Source: Lentisphaeria bacterium (GTDB lineage: Bacteria > Verrucomicrobiota > Lentisphaeria > Victivallales > Victivallaceae). From it: 64,000 nt of DNA. The translations under genes were made by a program, and so were the position numbers. Below are positions 24,571 to 31,950 of this stretch, one piece after another. The first letter of the stretch is position 1, and every line of letters begins with the position of its first letter. Location of the stretch: NCBI GenBank assembly GCA_022768375.1, contig JALEMG010000010.1, positions 111,256 through 175,255 on the forward strand, written 5' to 3'. Below the pieces are notes generated by a model. That model had not been told where the DNA came from. It saw nothing but the letters and a program-made list of their open reading frames with translations, and did no database searches.

Positions 24571-25293
24571 TCAGCATTCGGTCTTTCCGCGGGTGAGTCG
24601 ATATCCGACCCCCCGGACGGTTTCAATATGAGCCGGGCCCCACGTGCCGAGTTTTCGCCGCAGATTGACGATCTGAACGTCGACGGAGCGGTCGGTCACC
24701 GGGTAATCCTCCCCCTTGACCCGGCGGATGATCTGGCCGCGGGTGAAGACCCTATCCCCGTGCGACGCGAGCAGGGCGAGGATCTCGAATTCGCTGAAGG
24801 ACAACCGGAGATCCCTCCCGGCGAGAGAGACGCGCCGCTCATCCCGGTCGATCGACAGGCCCGCGAACTGGATGACTCTCGACGGATGGTACGGTTTCTG
24901 AAGCCGGAACTGGGCGCGGATGCGGGCGAGCAGAATGTTCCGACTGAACGGTTTGATGATGTAGTCGCTGGCTCCCGTTTCCAAACCGAGGACGATATCG
25001 GATTCCCCGCTGCGGGCGGAGAGCATGAGGATCGGGACCGATCGTGTCTCCGGAGAACTTTTGAGTTGCCGGCAGACCGTTAGTCCGTCCATCCCGGGAC
25101 GCGTCAGATCAAGCAGGATCAAGTCCGGCGGGAAACGGCGGGCCAGAACCAATCCCGTCTCTCCGTTTTCCGCCTCCGGCACGGAGGTGAATCCGGCCGA
25201 CCGCAGTGCGAGCCGCAGCAGTTCCCGGGTCGAAGCATCGTCGTTGATCAGCAGAATTTTTTTGTTTCCATCGTTGGTTCCATACCGAGACAA
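24571..25293 (-). CDS. Response regulator, PhoB/OmpR family
   Basis: About 240 residues. N-terminal receiver domain with acidic pair (NDDAS), phospho-acceptor Asp in LILLDLTRPGMDG (about residue 61), Thr/Ser position LSARS and Lys in DYIIKPFS (about 110). The C-terminal winged helix is of the PhoB type, with LSFSEFEILALLASHGDRVF and the closing VQIVNLRRKLG and VRGVGYRL motifs. No histidine kinase is adjacent. The annotated start is a TTG at 25293, but this codon overlaps a good -10 element. The true start may be a non-canonical codon slightly downstream, just before KKILLINDD. It is divergent from the FGGY kinase and upstream of, but separate from, the flp operon; control of either is possible. 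Confidence 0.88.
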   Translation of the reverse strand: MSRYGTNDGNKKILLINDDASTRELLRLALRSAGFTSVPEAENGETGLVLARRFPPDLILLDLTRPGMDGLTVCRQLKSSPETRSVPILMLSARSGESDIVLGLETGASDYIIKPFSRNILLARIRAQFRLQKPYHPSRVIQFAGLSIDRDERRVSLAGRDLRLSFSEFEILALLASHGDRVFTRGQIIRRVKGEDYPVTDRSVDVQIVNLRRKLGTWGPAHIETVRGVGYRLTRGKTEC

Positions 25294-25319
25294 TATACGC
25301 GGACGGGGGGATGATTCAA
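25292..25319 (-). promoter_or_regulatory. Putative promoter of the response-regulator gene
   Basis: Minus-strand -35 TTGAAT (25314-25319), 16-bp spacer, -10 TATATT (25292-25297). The -10 overlaps the only standard in-frame start codon (TTG 25293), an unusual configuration. Confidence 0.5.
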
Positions 25320-25455
25320 ATTGCGTGCGGAATTTTTCCGTAGAATTGTCCGGACCGTTCCGCGATATTGCGCAGATGCCGCTCTCTCGCTCCCGGTTTT
25401 TTGCCGCCGATGTTATTTTTTGACATCAACTTTGGCGGAAATCCGTTGCGGACGC

Positions 25456-25483
25456 TTGATTTGTCGCCGGGAAGCGGTATCTT
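25456..25483 (+). promoter_or_regulatory. Putative promoter of the FGGY kinase gene
   Basis: -35 TTGATT (25456-25461), 16-bp spacer, -10 TATCTT (25478-25483), 62 bp before the ATG at 25546. Confidence 0.5.
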
Positions 25484-25545
25484 AGCCCCCGGACCGGACC
25501 GCACGGGCGGACGGCGGAGGATCACGGCAGCGCGCGGGGTGACTT

Positions 25546-27027
25546 ATGGCGGCAGGATACTATCTCGGACTGGATATCGGGACGACCGCGGTGAAAGCGG
25601 CGGTTTTTGACTCGGAGGGCAGGGTGCTGGGCGTCGGCGCGGCGGAATACACGCTGGAAACGCCGGTCCCGGATATTGTGGAGTTGGACGCGGAACAGTA
25701 CTGGCGCTCCAGTTGCGACGCGATGGCCCGGGCGGTGGCCGCCGCCCGGATCGAACCGGCCCGGATCACCGCCATGTCCATTACCGGGCAGGCCGAGACG
25801 CTGATCATGGTGGATCACGCCGGTCGGCCGCTGCGCAAGGCCGTGGTCTGGCTCGACAATCGGGCCGCGGCGGAAGCTGCGGATATTCTGCGGGAATTCG
25901 GGGCGGACGAATTATTCGCATTCTCCGGGCAGACGGAAATGCTTCCGTGCTGGCCGGCGGCCAAAATTCTCTGGTATCGGCGGCACCAGTTGGAACTTTT
26001 CGCGGCGACCGCCCATTACCTCATGGTCGAGGATTATGTTTTTTATCGTTTGAGCGGCGCCTTCGCCACCTGCCGCGGACTGCTTCCCTCCACGCTGTAC
26101 TTTGACATCAGGACCGGAGAATACCATCGTGCCATGCTGGAGTTTCTCCATCTGCGCGCGGAACAGTTGCCGCCGCTCAGGGATTGCGGCGAACGGATGG
26201 GGCGGACCGCGCCGAATGCCTCCGTCATTCCCGCCGGAGTGACGGTGGCCGCCGCGCCGCTGGACCACGTCTGCGGCAATCTCGGCAGCGGCTGTGTCGA
26301 GCCGGGAATGATTTCCGAAACCACCGGATGTACCATGGCGGTATGCGCCGCATTCCCGCAACTCGTTTACGACCGTGAACGGCGCCTGAGCACGTACCTC
26401 GGCAGTCGGCCGGGGACCTTTGTTCTGCTGCCGTGGGCGCCGAGCGCCGGAATGCTGCTGAAATACTTCCGCGACGAATTCGCCGGCGGCATGGATTATG
26501 CCGCGCTGGATGCGGCGGCGGCGGATGTCGCCCCCGGAAGTGAAGGGCTGCTGCTGCTGCCCCACTGTGCCGGCGCCGTTTCTCCGGTCTGCAATCCCGC
26601 CGCCCGAGGCGTCGCCTACGGGGTCACGCTGGCGCACAAGCGGGCGCACTGGGCACGGGCGATCATGGAATCGGTGGCGTATCTGCTGAAGGACAATATT
26701 CTGGCATTGCGGCAACTCGGCGCGGACATCACTTCGGTCCGGGCGCTCGGCGGCGCCGCGAAAAGCGGACTGTGGCTGCAGATCATGGCCGACGTGCTGG
26801 ACATGCCGGTCTCCGTCACCGCCTGCGAAGAAGCCACCGCGCTGGGCGCGGCGATTCTGGGCGCGGCGGCGGCGGGGGACTTCCCCGATCCGGCGGTCGC
26901 GGCGCGGCGGCTGGTCCGGGTGGCGCGACAGACGACGCCCGGAGCGAACTCCGGGCGCTATCAGGATCTGTTTCGGCGCTACCGGGAACTCAATTCCCTG
27001 CTGCTGCCGACATTCGGGACCCTGTGA
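25546..27027 (+). CDS. FGGY-family carbohydrate kinase, xylulokinase-like
   Basis: 493 residues. The N-terminal FGGY domain opens with LGLDIGTTAVKAAVFD (phosphate 1 motif) and contains ITGQAETLIMVD and VVWLDNRA (about residues 85-110). The C-terminal domain has the GGAAKSGLWLQIMADVL and ATALGAAILGA motifs (about 405-445). It phosphorylates a pentulose or similar sugar/polyol with ATP in the cytosol; the family cannot be split into xylulose, ribulose or gluconate kinases by eye. The neighbouring ThuA-like, DegT and AraC genes suggest a carbohydrate utilisation group, but no isomerase or transporter is present here. Confidence 0.85.
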   Translation: MAAGYYLGLDIGTTAVKAAVFDSEGRVLGVGAAEYTLETPVPDIVELDAEQYWRSSCDAMARAVAAARIEPARITAMSITGQAETLIMVDHAGRPLRKAVVWLDNRAAAEAADILREFGADELFAFSGQTEMLPCWPAAKILWYRRHQLELFAATAHYLMVEDYVFYRLSGAFATCRGLLPSTLYFDIRTGEYHRAMLEFLHLRAEQLPPLRDCGERMGRTAPNASVIPAGVTVAAAPLDHVCGNLGSGCVEPGMISETTGCTMAVCAAFPQLVYDRERRLSTYLGSRPGTFVLLPWAPSAGMLLKYFRDEFAGGMDYAALDAAAADVAPGSEGLLLLPHCAGAVSPVCNPAARGVAYGVTLAHKRAHWARAIMESVAYLLKDNILALRQLGADITSVRALGGAAKSGLWLQIMADVLDMPVSVTACEEATALGAAILGAAAAGDFPDPAVAARRLVRVARQTTPGANSGRYQDLFRRYRELNSLLLPTFGTL

Positions 27028-27054
27028 GGCGGACGGGCTCCCGCCCGCACGGTT

Positions 27055-27777
27055 CTACTCCGTCCGGATGGGTTCCAGATTTTCGACCTTGGGCGTAGTG
27101 TGGACTCCCCGATACCGCGGCGCGGCCCAGCGGACGGCGTTGCCGATAACCCGCAGGACCTCCGGCTGGTAGAAGATCGGGTACTTTTCGTGTCCCGGCT
27201 CGAAGTAGAATATCCGCCCGAAACCGCGTTTCAGTGTGATGCCGCTCCGAAAGACATTGCCCCCCTCGAACCATGACATGAATACCGGCTTCGCGTCCTC
27301 CGGGATGTCGAAAGGTTCGCCGTACATCTCGCTGTGCGGGACGACGAACGTCTGCGGCACGCCTTCGGCGATGGGATGGTCCGGCGCCACGCACCAGACC
27401 CGTTCCTTTTCCCCGACGGCGCGCCACTCCAGCGCGCAGGTCGTGCCGCACAGAGTTTGAAAGAGTTTGGAGTAATGCCCGGAGTGAAGCACCACCAGCC
27501 CCATGCCGTTGCGGACGCATTCGGCGGCCCGCCGGACGTTGACATCCTCCATGCGGGCATGCCCCCAGTGCGCCCAGTAGACCAGCACGTCGGTGCGGTT
27601 CAGCACCGCTTCGGACAACCCCTGATCGGGATCGTCCATCGTGACGCACTCGAAGCGCAGATCGTCGGTGCGCAGCCCGGAAGCCAGCGCACCGTGGATG
27701 CCGTCCGGGTACAACGCCCGAACGGCTTCCTCCTGCTGTTCATGGATGAATTCGTTCCAAATCGTCACCCGGATCAT
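27055..27777 (-). CDS. ThuA-like protein (trehalose utilisation family)
   Basis: 240 residues with a class I glutamine-amidotransferase-like fold. It begins MIRVTIWNEFIHEQQEEAVR and carries the ThuA pattern VLVYWAHWGHARM, GLVVLHSGHYSKLFQTL (about 92-108), and the closing GRIFYFEPGHEKYPIFYQPEV segment. ThuA proteins act in trehalose and related disaccharide metabolism, probably on keto-sugars; the reaction is not well defined. It lies 18 nt downstream of the DegT aminotransferase gene in the same unit and convergent with the FGGY kinase. Confidence 0.82.
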   Translation of the reverse strand: MIRVTIWNEFIHEQQEEAVRALYPDGIHGALASGLRTDDLRFECVTMDDPDQGLSEAVLNRTDVLVYWAHWGHARMEDVNVRRAAECVRNGMGLVVLHSGHYSKLFQTLCGTTCALEWRAVGEKERVWCVAPDHPIAEGVPQTFVVPHSEMYGEPFDIPEDAKPVFMSWFEGGNVFRSGITLKRGFGRIFYFEPGHEKYPIFYQPEVLRVIGNAVRWAAPRYRGVHTTPKVENLEPIRTE

Positions 27778-27795
27778 GATTTCCTCCGTGCCGTT

Positions 27796-29010
27796 TCAGC
27801 AAAGTTCCTTGATATTGGCGGCCAGTTTCCGGATCACCGCCACATACTTGTCGGCTTCCTCCGGGTAGTACATGTTGTAGTGCTTGATGCCCATCAGCCG
27901 TTGGTAGAGCGTTTCCGTGATCGGACAGCCGCCCTCGGGCAGACGGTAGTCTTCCGTCCCGAGGTTGAAAAGGCGATGCCGGTACACCGGGCCGTAGTTG
28001 AATTCAAACGGCACGCCCTCGGCCTCTATCGCGGCCCAGATGCGGGCCGGCTCCGCCTGAAGCCACGGTTCTCCCTCGAACATGATGCCGAAACCGTAGT
28101 ACCCCTGCCGGGTCGCCAGCCGGCCGTGCTTCTGCACCCGGATGCCCGGGATGTCCGCGATCCCGGCGCAGAACCGGTTGTAATACGCCTCACAGCGGTT
28201 CAGCACGTCGGGCAGACCGGGCAACTGTCCGGAGAGCGCCAGCGCGGAGAAGGCCTGACCGCGATAGTTGTGACAGACCAGTCCCGGCGGCGGCGGAGTG
28301 GCCGCCGATCCCTGCCGGTCGTAGCGGGAATACCCGATATGCTTGAAGCGGTACAGCCGCTCCGCCAGTTGCGGGTCGTTGGTGATGCAGATGCCGCCTT
28401 CGCCGCCGGAGAGCATTTTCGACTGCTGGAAACTGAAGGAGCCGATGCTGCCCCAGGAACCGACGCCGCGTCCGGCCCATTTGCCGCCCTGCATGTGGGC
28501 GCAGTCTTCCACGACCGCGATGTGATGGCGGTCGGCAATGGCGCAGATTTTCTCCAGATCGGCCATGGAACCGTAAAGATGCACCGGAATCACCGCTTTG
28601 GTCCGGGGGGTGATCGCCGCTTCAAAGGCCGCCGGATCGAGCGTCAGGGTCTCCGGGTCGATGTCCGCCATGACGATTTTGGCGCCGACGTACTTCGCCG
28701 CCATCGCGGTCGCCACCCAGGTGAGGGCGGGGATGATCACCTCGTCGCCGGGGCCGATGGCGAGGGCCGCCAGCGCCGCTTCCAGCGTCACCGTCCCGTT
28801 GACCATGAAAATCCCGTACTCGGCGTCGTGTATTTTGGCGAACTCGTTTTCGAAATCCTGTTCGCACTTGCTGTTGAACGACCAGGCCCGGGAGAGATAC
28901 AGTTCCCGCATCCGGTCCGCCGTTTCCTCGTTGACCGGGGGCCACAACATGTGTTGGTATTCTCCGCGCTGATAGAGGGGAGTTCCGCCGTTGACTGCCA
29001 GATTCGCCAT
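27796..29010 (-). CDS. DegT/DnrJ/EryC1-family PLP aminotransferase
   Basis: 404 residues from ATG 29010, chosen for the AAGGAAC ribosome site; an upstream in-frame start at 29124 would lie ahead of the promoter. The fold type I signature is seen in GDEVIIPALTWVATAMA (about 90-106), VVEDCAHMQGG (about 172-182) and the PLP Lys in FSFQQSKMLSGGEGG (about 198-212). The family transaminates keto-sugars or keto-cyclitols; AHBA-synthase-like and scyllo-inosose aminotransferase-like members share this look. Together with ThuA and the divergent AraC regulator it is probably part of an inducible sugar/cyclitol pathway. The exact substrate is unknown. Confidence 0.87.
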   Translation of the reverse strand: MANLAVNGGTPLYQRGEYQHMLWPPVNEETADRMRELYLSRAWSFNSKCEQDFENEFAKIHDAEYGIFMVNGTVTLEAALAALAIGPGDEVIIPALTWVATAMAAKYVGAKIVMADIDPETLTLDPAAFEAAITPRTKAVIPVHLYGSMADLEKICAIADRHHIAVVEDCAHMQGGKWAGRGVGSWGSIGSFSFQQSKMLSGGEGGICITNDPQLAERLYRFKHIGYSRYDRQGSAATPPPPGLVCHNYRGQAFSALALSGQLPGLPDVLNRCEAYYNRFCAGIADIPGIRVQKHGRLATRQGYYGFGIMFEGEPWLQAEPARIWAAIEAEGVPFEFNYGPVYRHRLFNLGTEDYRLPEGGCPITETLYQRLMGIKHYNMYYPEEADKYVAVIRKLAANIKELC

Positions 29011-29058
29011 GATCGCACCGTTCCTTTCCTTTGATGAATTTTTTCGGGCTCTGATCAA

Positions 29059-29087
29059 AGTATAACTTGAAACTTCGCGGAATACAA
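29059..29087 (-). promoter_or_regulatory. Promoter of the degT-thuA unit
   Basis: Minus-strand -35 TTGTAT (29082-29087), 17-bp spacer, -10 TATACT (29059-29064), about 49 bp before the DegT ATG. It lies in the divergent intergenic region shared with the AraC regulator. Confidence 0.65.
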
Positions 29088-29115
29088 TATATATTCCACT
29101 GAGAACATTGATAAA

Positions 29116-29143
29116 TTGTATCATCGGATTGATTTTTTATACT
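29116..29143 (+). promoter_or_regulatory. Promoter of the AraC-family regulator
   Basis: -35 TTGTAT (29116-29121), 16-bp spacer, -10 TATACT (29138-29143). The predicted start of transcription is only about 10 nt before the ATG at 29160, and no Shine-Dalgarno is visible, so the mRNA may be near-leaderless. Confidence 0.55.
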
Positions 29144-29159
29144 TTCGGGCCGAACCGCG

Positions 29160-30008
29160 ATGAATTGTGACGATGCGGAAATTCTGCTGGCCGGGCGGGA
29201 GCGCCGGATCATTTCCACACTCTTTGCCGACGAACGCCCCTTCGTGCAGTCGGAGTCGGAGGAGAACTGGCGCCGGGGCAACGTTCACGCTCACGGCAAG
29301 CGGGAAGCCATGCTGGTGCTCGCCGGAAACGGCAGTCAGTCGCTCAACGGCGCCGTCTACCCGGCGGTTCCCGGGACGCTGCTGATGATAGACCGGTACG
29401 AATTTCACGACAATGTGTACGCCCCGGACTGGAGCGACGGCCGCCACCTGTGGCTGTCGTTCTACGACGATTTCGTCAACTGCACGTTCGACGAATGGTC
29501 CGGGCGCGGCGGGGCGTTCCGGGTGCGCGGGCGGTATGTGTTCAATATGAAGGACCTGGTGCGCAGATACAACGCGGTCTGGGACGACCGCGGCCGGATC
29601 CCCGGTCGGATCGCGGCGATGGAACTGGCCGCGATCATTCACGTCATCTGCTGTGAACTGGTGTGGAACCGGGCGGAGATGCGGAGTTCCGCCGCCGGTC
29701 AGCCGGTTCACAAGGAGATCGTCTCGGCGCTGCAGAAGCACATCCGCGACCACCACGGGGCGAACTCCACCGTGCGGGAACTGGCCGCGCTGAGCGGCTA
29801 CAGCCCGGCGCATCTCTCGCGGTTGTTTCCGCTTTACGCGGGGATGACGATCCACGAATACGTGGACCGGTGCCGGGAGGAGCATTATCATGTCATGCGG
29901 AACGGCGCGGCCAGTTGCAAGGAAATCGCGTTTGAACTCGGTTTCGGTTCGGTTTCCGCTCTCGACCACTGGCGCCGGACCCGGAAGTGCGAGGGGGAAC
30001 AGCCGTAA
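29160..30008 (+). CDS. AraC-family transcriptional regulator
   Basis: 282 residues. The N-terminal half is a cupin-like sensor domain (HAHGKREAMLVLAGNGSQS, GTLLMIDRYEFHDNVY), typical for sugar-sensing AraC proteins. The C-terminal half has two helix-turn-helix motifs: VRELAALSGYSPAHLSRLF (about 202-220) and CKEIAFELGFGSVSALDHW (about 256-274). It is divergently placed from degT-thuA with facing promoters, so it most likely regulates those genes and itself in response to a carbohydrate. Confidence 0.88.
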   Translation: MNCDDAEILLAGRERRIISTLFADERPFVQSESEENWRRGNVHAHGKREAMLVLAGNGSQSLNGAVYPAVPGTLLMIDRYEFHDNVYAPDWSDGRHLWLSFYDDFVNCTFDEWSGRGGAFRVRGRYVFNMKDLVRRYNAVWDDRGRIPGRIAAMELAAIIHVICCELVWNRAEMRSSAAGQPVHKEIVSALQKHIRDHHGANSTVRELAALSGYSPAHLSRLFPLYAGMTIHEYVDRCREEHYHVMRNGAASCKEIAFELGFGSVSALDHWRRTRKCEGEQP

Positions 30009-30015
30009 CGTCGGA

Positions 30016-30234
30016 TCAGGAGTTTTTCTCCGGCAGCACGTGCCAGCGCTTGTAGTTGCGGCAGATCCGCTCATGGGGATTGCGGAGCGTATTGTTCTCC
30101 GAGAGGCATTTCCCCTGCACGTGACCGTATTCGATGAACATGCGCTTGTTTTGAAAGCCGATGTTCTTGTCCTTTTCGATCCAGTATTCGCAGGTGGCGC
30201 AGATCGGATCGTGGATGTTGAAGATCCGGATCAT
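30016..30234 (-). CDS. Small Cys-containing protein, family unknown
   Basis: 72 residues from ATG 30234, overlapping the upstream stop by four bases. IHDPICATCEYWIEKD near the N-terminus has a CxxC, with further Cys in QGKCLS and ERICRNY, so a CxxC...C...C metal site is plausible. A GGAGACGAAAGAG ribosome region precedes the start. It is the last gene of the minus-strand small-protein island and convergent with araC. I recognise no family. Confidence 0.6.
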   Translation of the reverse strand: MIRIFNIHDPICATCEYWIEKDKNIGFQNKRMFIEYGHVQGKCLSENNTLRNPHERICRNYKRWHVLPEKNS

Positions 30235-30464
30235 TTCTCTTTCGTCTCCTTCCATTCCTTTTCGAGTTCGGCCATCTCCCGGCCGAACTCGGCGCAAGCC
30301 TTTTCAATGTCGGCGATCGCCCGGTCCATTCCGGCTTCGGCAATGGCGATGTCGTCCTCCAATCCGCGCTTTTTCATCTCATCGCAAAGGGCTTCGATCT
30401 CCCCGGCGGTTTTGTTGACCCTGGCTTCGATTTCCGCATCGGTCATCTTGTCGGGATCGCTCAT
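30231..30464 (-). CDS. Small coiled-coil protein
   Basis: 77 residues from ATG 30464 (GGGAG upstream). The sequence is highly charged and heptad-like: MSDPDKMTDAEIEARVNKTA, then repeating E/K/A and ending ELEKEWKETKEK. It almost certainly forms a coiled coil. It is overlapped with both neighbours by four bases (ATGA type), so the three genes 30016-30655 are translationally coupled. Function unknown. Confidence 0.6.
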   Translation of the reverse strand: MSDPDKMTDAEIEARVNKTAGEIEALCDEMKKRGLEDDIAIAEAGMDRAIADIEKACAEFGREMAELEKEWKETKEK

Positions 30465-30655
30465 TTGTATTTCTCCCATTTGCCGCCGCATCCGGCGTGT
30501 GTCGCGCCCGGATAAGGCTGGCCGGGTTCTTTTGCGGAACATCCCAAACGGACGCTCCCGCGCGACAGGGTGCTGCTGCATTTGATCTTTTTGCACTTGT
30601 TACACCGGCAGACCTGATTGATCTGCTGGTGACATTTCGGACATTCCACACTCAT
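30461..30655 (-). CDS. Small zinc-ribbon protein
   Basis: 64 residues from ATG 30655 (AAGGAT ribosome site). MSVECPKCHQQINQVCRCNK contains CxxC, then CxC and a further CxxC-like C-K-K-I-K-C, and the tail ends AGCGGKWEKYK. This is a treble/zinc-ribbon-like Cys pattern. It overlaps the next gene by four bases. The chain resembles the other zinc-ribbon gene in this island (31319-31507) in size and style but is not an obvious duplicate. Confidence 0.62.
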   Translation of the reverse strand: MSVECPKCHQQINQVCRCNKCKKIKCSSTLSRGSVRLGCSAKEPGQPYPGATHAGCGGKWEKYK

Positions 30656-30672
30656 TTTCCGATCCTTTCCAT

Positions 30673-30912
30673 TCATGTATTTTGAAATCCGTTGACAAGT
30701 CCCCATATTTCCAAAACGTACAAGGGGATCATCAGCCAGAAGTAACCTTTTTCGATCTTGGCGCAGACCGCCAATGCCAAAATTGAGTAAACGATCGCTC
30801 CTGTGCCCGGCATCCAGCCTCCGATGGCAAAAGCGGAGATCGTCCCTGCAAAAAACGGAAAAAGCACATAGAGAAAGATAAAACCAAAGCATCCGACTAA
30901 AACCTGCCCCAT
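30673..30912 (-). CDS. Small polytopic membrane protein
   Basis: 79 residues with two to three hydrophobic helices (about 3-30, 36-52, 57-73). It starts MGQVLVGCFGFIFLYVLF and ends WGLVNGFQNT. It lies 17 nt upstream of the zinc-ribbon gene. No family recognised; a short integral-membrane partner for the soluble small proteins is the obvious idea. Confidence 0.55.
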   Translation of the reverse strand: MGQVLVGCFGFIFLYVLFPFFAGTISAFAIGGWMPGTGAIVYSILALAVCAKIEKGYFWLMIPLYVLEIWGLVNGFQNT

Positions 30913-30924
30913 TACGCGCTGCCA

Positions 30925-31017
30925 TTACGTTGCCGACTTCACATCAAGTTTTTTCAGTTTCTCCAGCATCTTGTCAAGCTTCTCTTTTAGGGAATGGTAA
31001 CCGGACGGCGTACTCAT
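30925..31017 (-). CDS. Possible 30-residue basic peptide
   Basis: Short frame MSTPSGYHSLKEKLDKMLEK followed by LKKLDVKSAT, an amphipathic basic helix. No ribosome site is evident. It fills an otherwise unexplained gap in the island, but the length makes chance likely. Confidence 0.22.
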   Translation of the reverse strand: MSTPSGYHSLKEKLDKMLEKLKKLDVKSAT

Positions 31018-31026
31018 CCATATGTA

Positions 31027-31053
31027 ATGCGGTCCTTGATTAGCGGACCGCAT
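31027..31053. repeat. Perfect 9-bp inverted repeat in island gap
   Basis: ATGCGGTCC (31027-31035) and GGACCGCAT (31045-31053) with a 9-nt loop. There is no T tract on either side, so an operator or RNA hairpin is more likely than an intrinsic terminator. Confidence 0.5.
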
Positions 31054-31089
31054 CACATTCCTGAGTCTTGGCATCAGATATCGTTGCAA

Positions 31090-31290
31090 TCAATACCCGC
31101 GCTGCTTCAAGATTTTACTCGCGGCGGCCTTGTCGGCATACGAAGACCAGCCGCTCCTCAAGATCGACTTCAACTCGTCATCCGATTTGCATTCAAATTG
31201 TTCCATTTTTGCTTTGATTTCCATGTTGGTCTCGTTCAGTTTGTTCACCCCGCTTTGGGCAATTTTTCCAAGCGCATCCCAAAATCCCAT
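31090..31290 (-). CDS. Small protein with SHOCT-like C-terminus
   Basis: 66 residues: MGFWDALGKIAQSGVNKLNE, a helical middle (EIKAKMEQFECKSDDELKSI) and a C-terminal KAAASKILKQRGY. The tail D-E-L-x-x-I...A-A-S-x-x-L-K-x-R-G-Y recalls short C-terminal helical hairpins of the SHOCT/DUF type seen at the ends of membrane or zinc-ribbon proteins. It lies between two small zinc-ribbon or membrane genes in the same orientation. Function unknown. Confidence 0.6.
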   Translation of the reverse strand: MGFWDALGKIAQSGVNKLNETNMEIKAKMEQFECKSDDELKSILRSGWSSYADKAAASKILKQRGY

Positions 31291-31318
31291 GACAAGTTCT
31301 CCTTAAATTTTGTTTTTT

Positions 31319-31507
31319 TCAATATGACTGAAGTTTTCCTTTGTGGCAAAAGGGGCAGGTTCCGCCCGCAGCGGTCCCTCCGTGGACATTGCAACACTGT
31401 CTCCCGTTCTGTGTCCCGTTCTTGTTGCAGAATACCTTTCCGCACTGGTTGCATTTCACCACCCGGACATCGCTTGCTGTTGCGCCACATTTCGGACATG
31501 TTGGCAT
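31319..31507 (-). CDS. Small zinc-ribbon protein
   Basis: 62 residues. MPTCPKCGATASDVRVVKCN starts with CPKCG, followed by CNQCGKVFC and, near the end, CPFCHKGK: three CxxC knuckles plus CC-x-VH-GG, enough for two zinc sites. Such proteins are usually parts of larger complexes or bind nucleic acid. It lies in the small-protein island 24 nt downstream of the DUF1232 gene. Confidence 0.65.
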   Translation of the reverse strand: MPTCPKCGATASDVRVVKCNQCGKVFCNKNGTQNGRQCCNVHGGTAAGGTCPFCHKGKLQSY

Positions 31508-31530
31508 ATTGCATTCTCCTATTTGATGGG

Positions 31531-31950
31531 TTATTTTTCTTCCTCACCGGACACCGTGTCCGGCGAGGATGGGTGACATTGTTTCCAAATTTTATAACTG
31601 TCCAATTCCGCGGAAAATCCCGCCAGAACGAATCCGAATACGGTAATGTCATCGGTAAAACCGATGATCGGAATCACATCGGGGATGACATCCAGCGGCA
31701 TGAGCAGGTAGCCGATCGAGAAAACGGTTGCGGCGATCATCTTCCACGGGACCTCCTTATACGAACCGGATTGATAATCACACAGCAGATTCCAAAGCAG
31801 TTTGAAGTCATCGGCGGCTTTTTCCAAGTGCCGGGACAGTCTGAACGCTTTCTCCTTTCGGTTCAAGACGGAAGAAATATCTTTTTCGGTAACCTTTTCA
31901 ATCCCGTCGGAAAATCGTTCAGAAACTTCTTTTTGCCGGCTTGAATTCAT
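31531..31950 (-). CDS. YkvA-like DUF1232 membrane protein
   Basis: 139 residues from ATG 31950 (GGAGG upstream). A charged helical N-terminal part is followed by the DUF1232 signature around residues 85-115: YLLMPLDVIPDVIPIIGFTD and DITVFGFVLAG. This short hydrophobic domain with P-x-D-x-I-P-D is found in YkvA proteins of unknown function. The start overlaps the upstream 406-residue gene by 32 bp, so they are coupled. The end region holds a palindrome CCGGACACCGTGTCCGG. Confidence 0.78.
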   Translation of the reverse strand: MNSSRQKEVSERFSDGIEKVTEKDISSVLNRKEKAFRLSRHLEKAADDFKLLWNLLCDYQSGSYKEVPWKMIAATVFSIGYLLMPLDVIPDVIPIIGFTDDITVFGFVLAGFSAELDSYKIWKQCHPSSPDTVSGEEEK

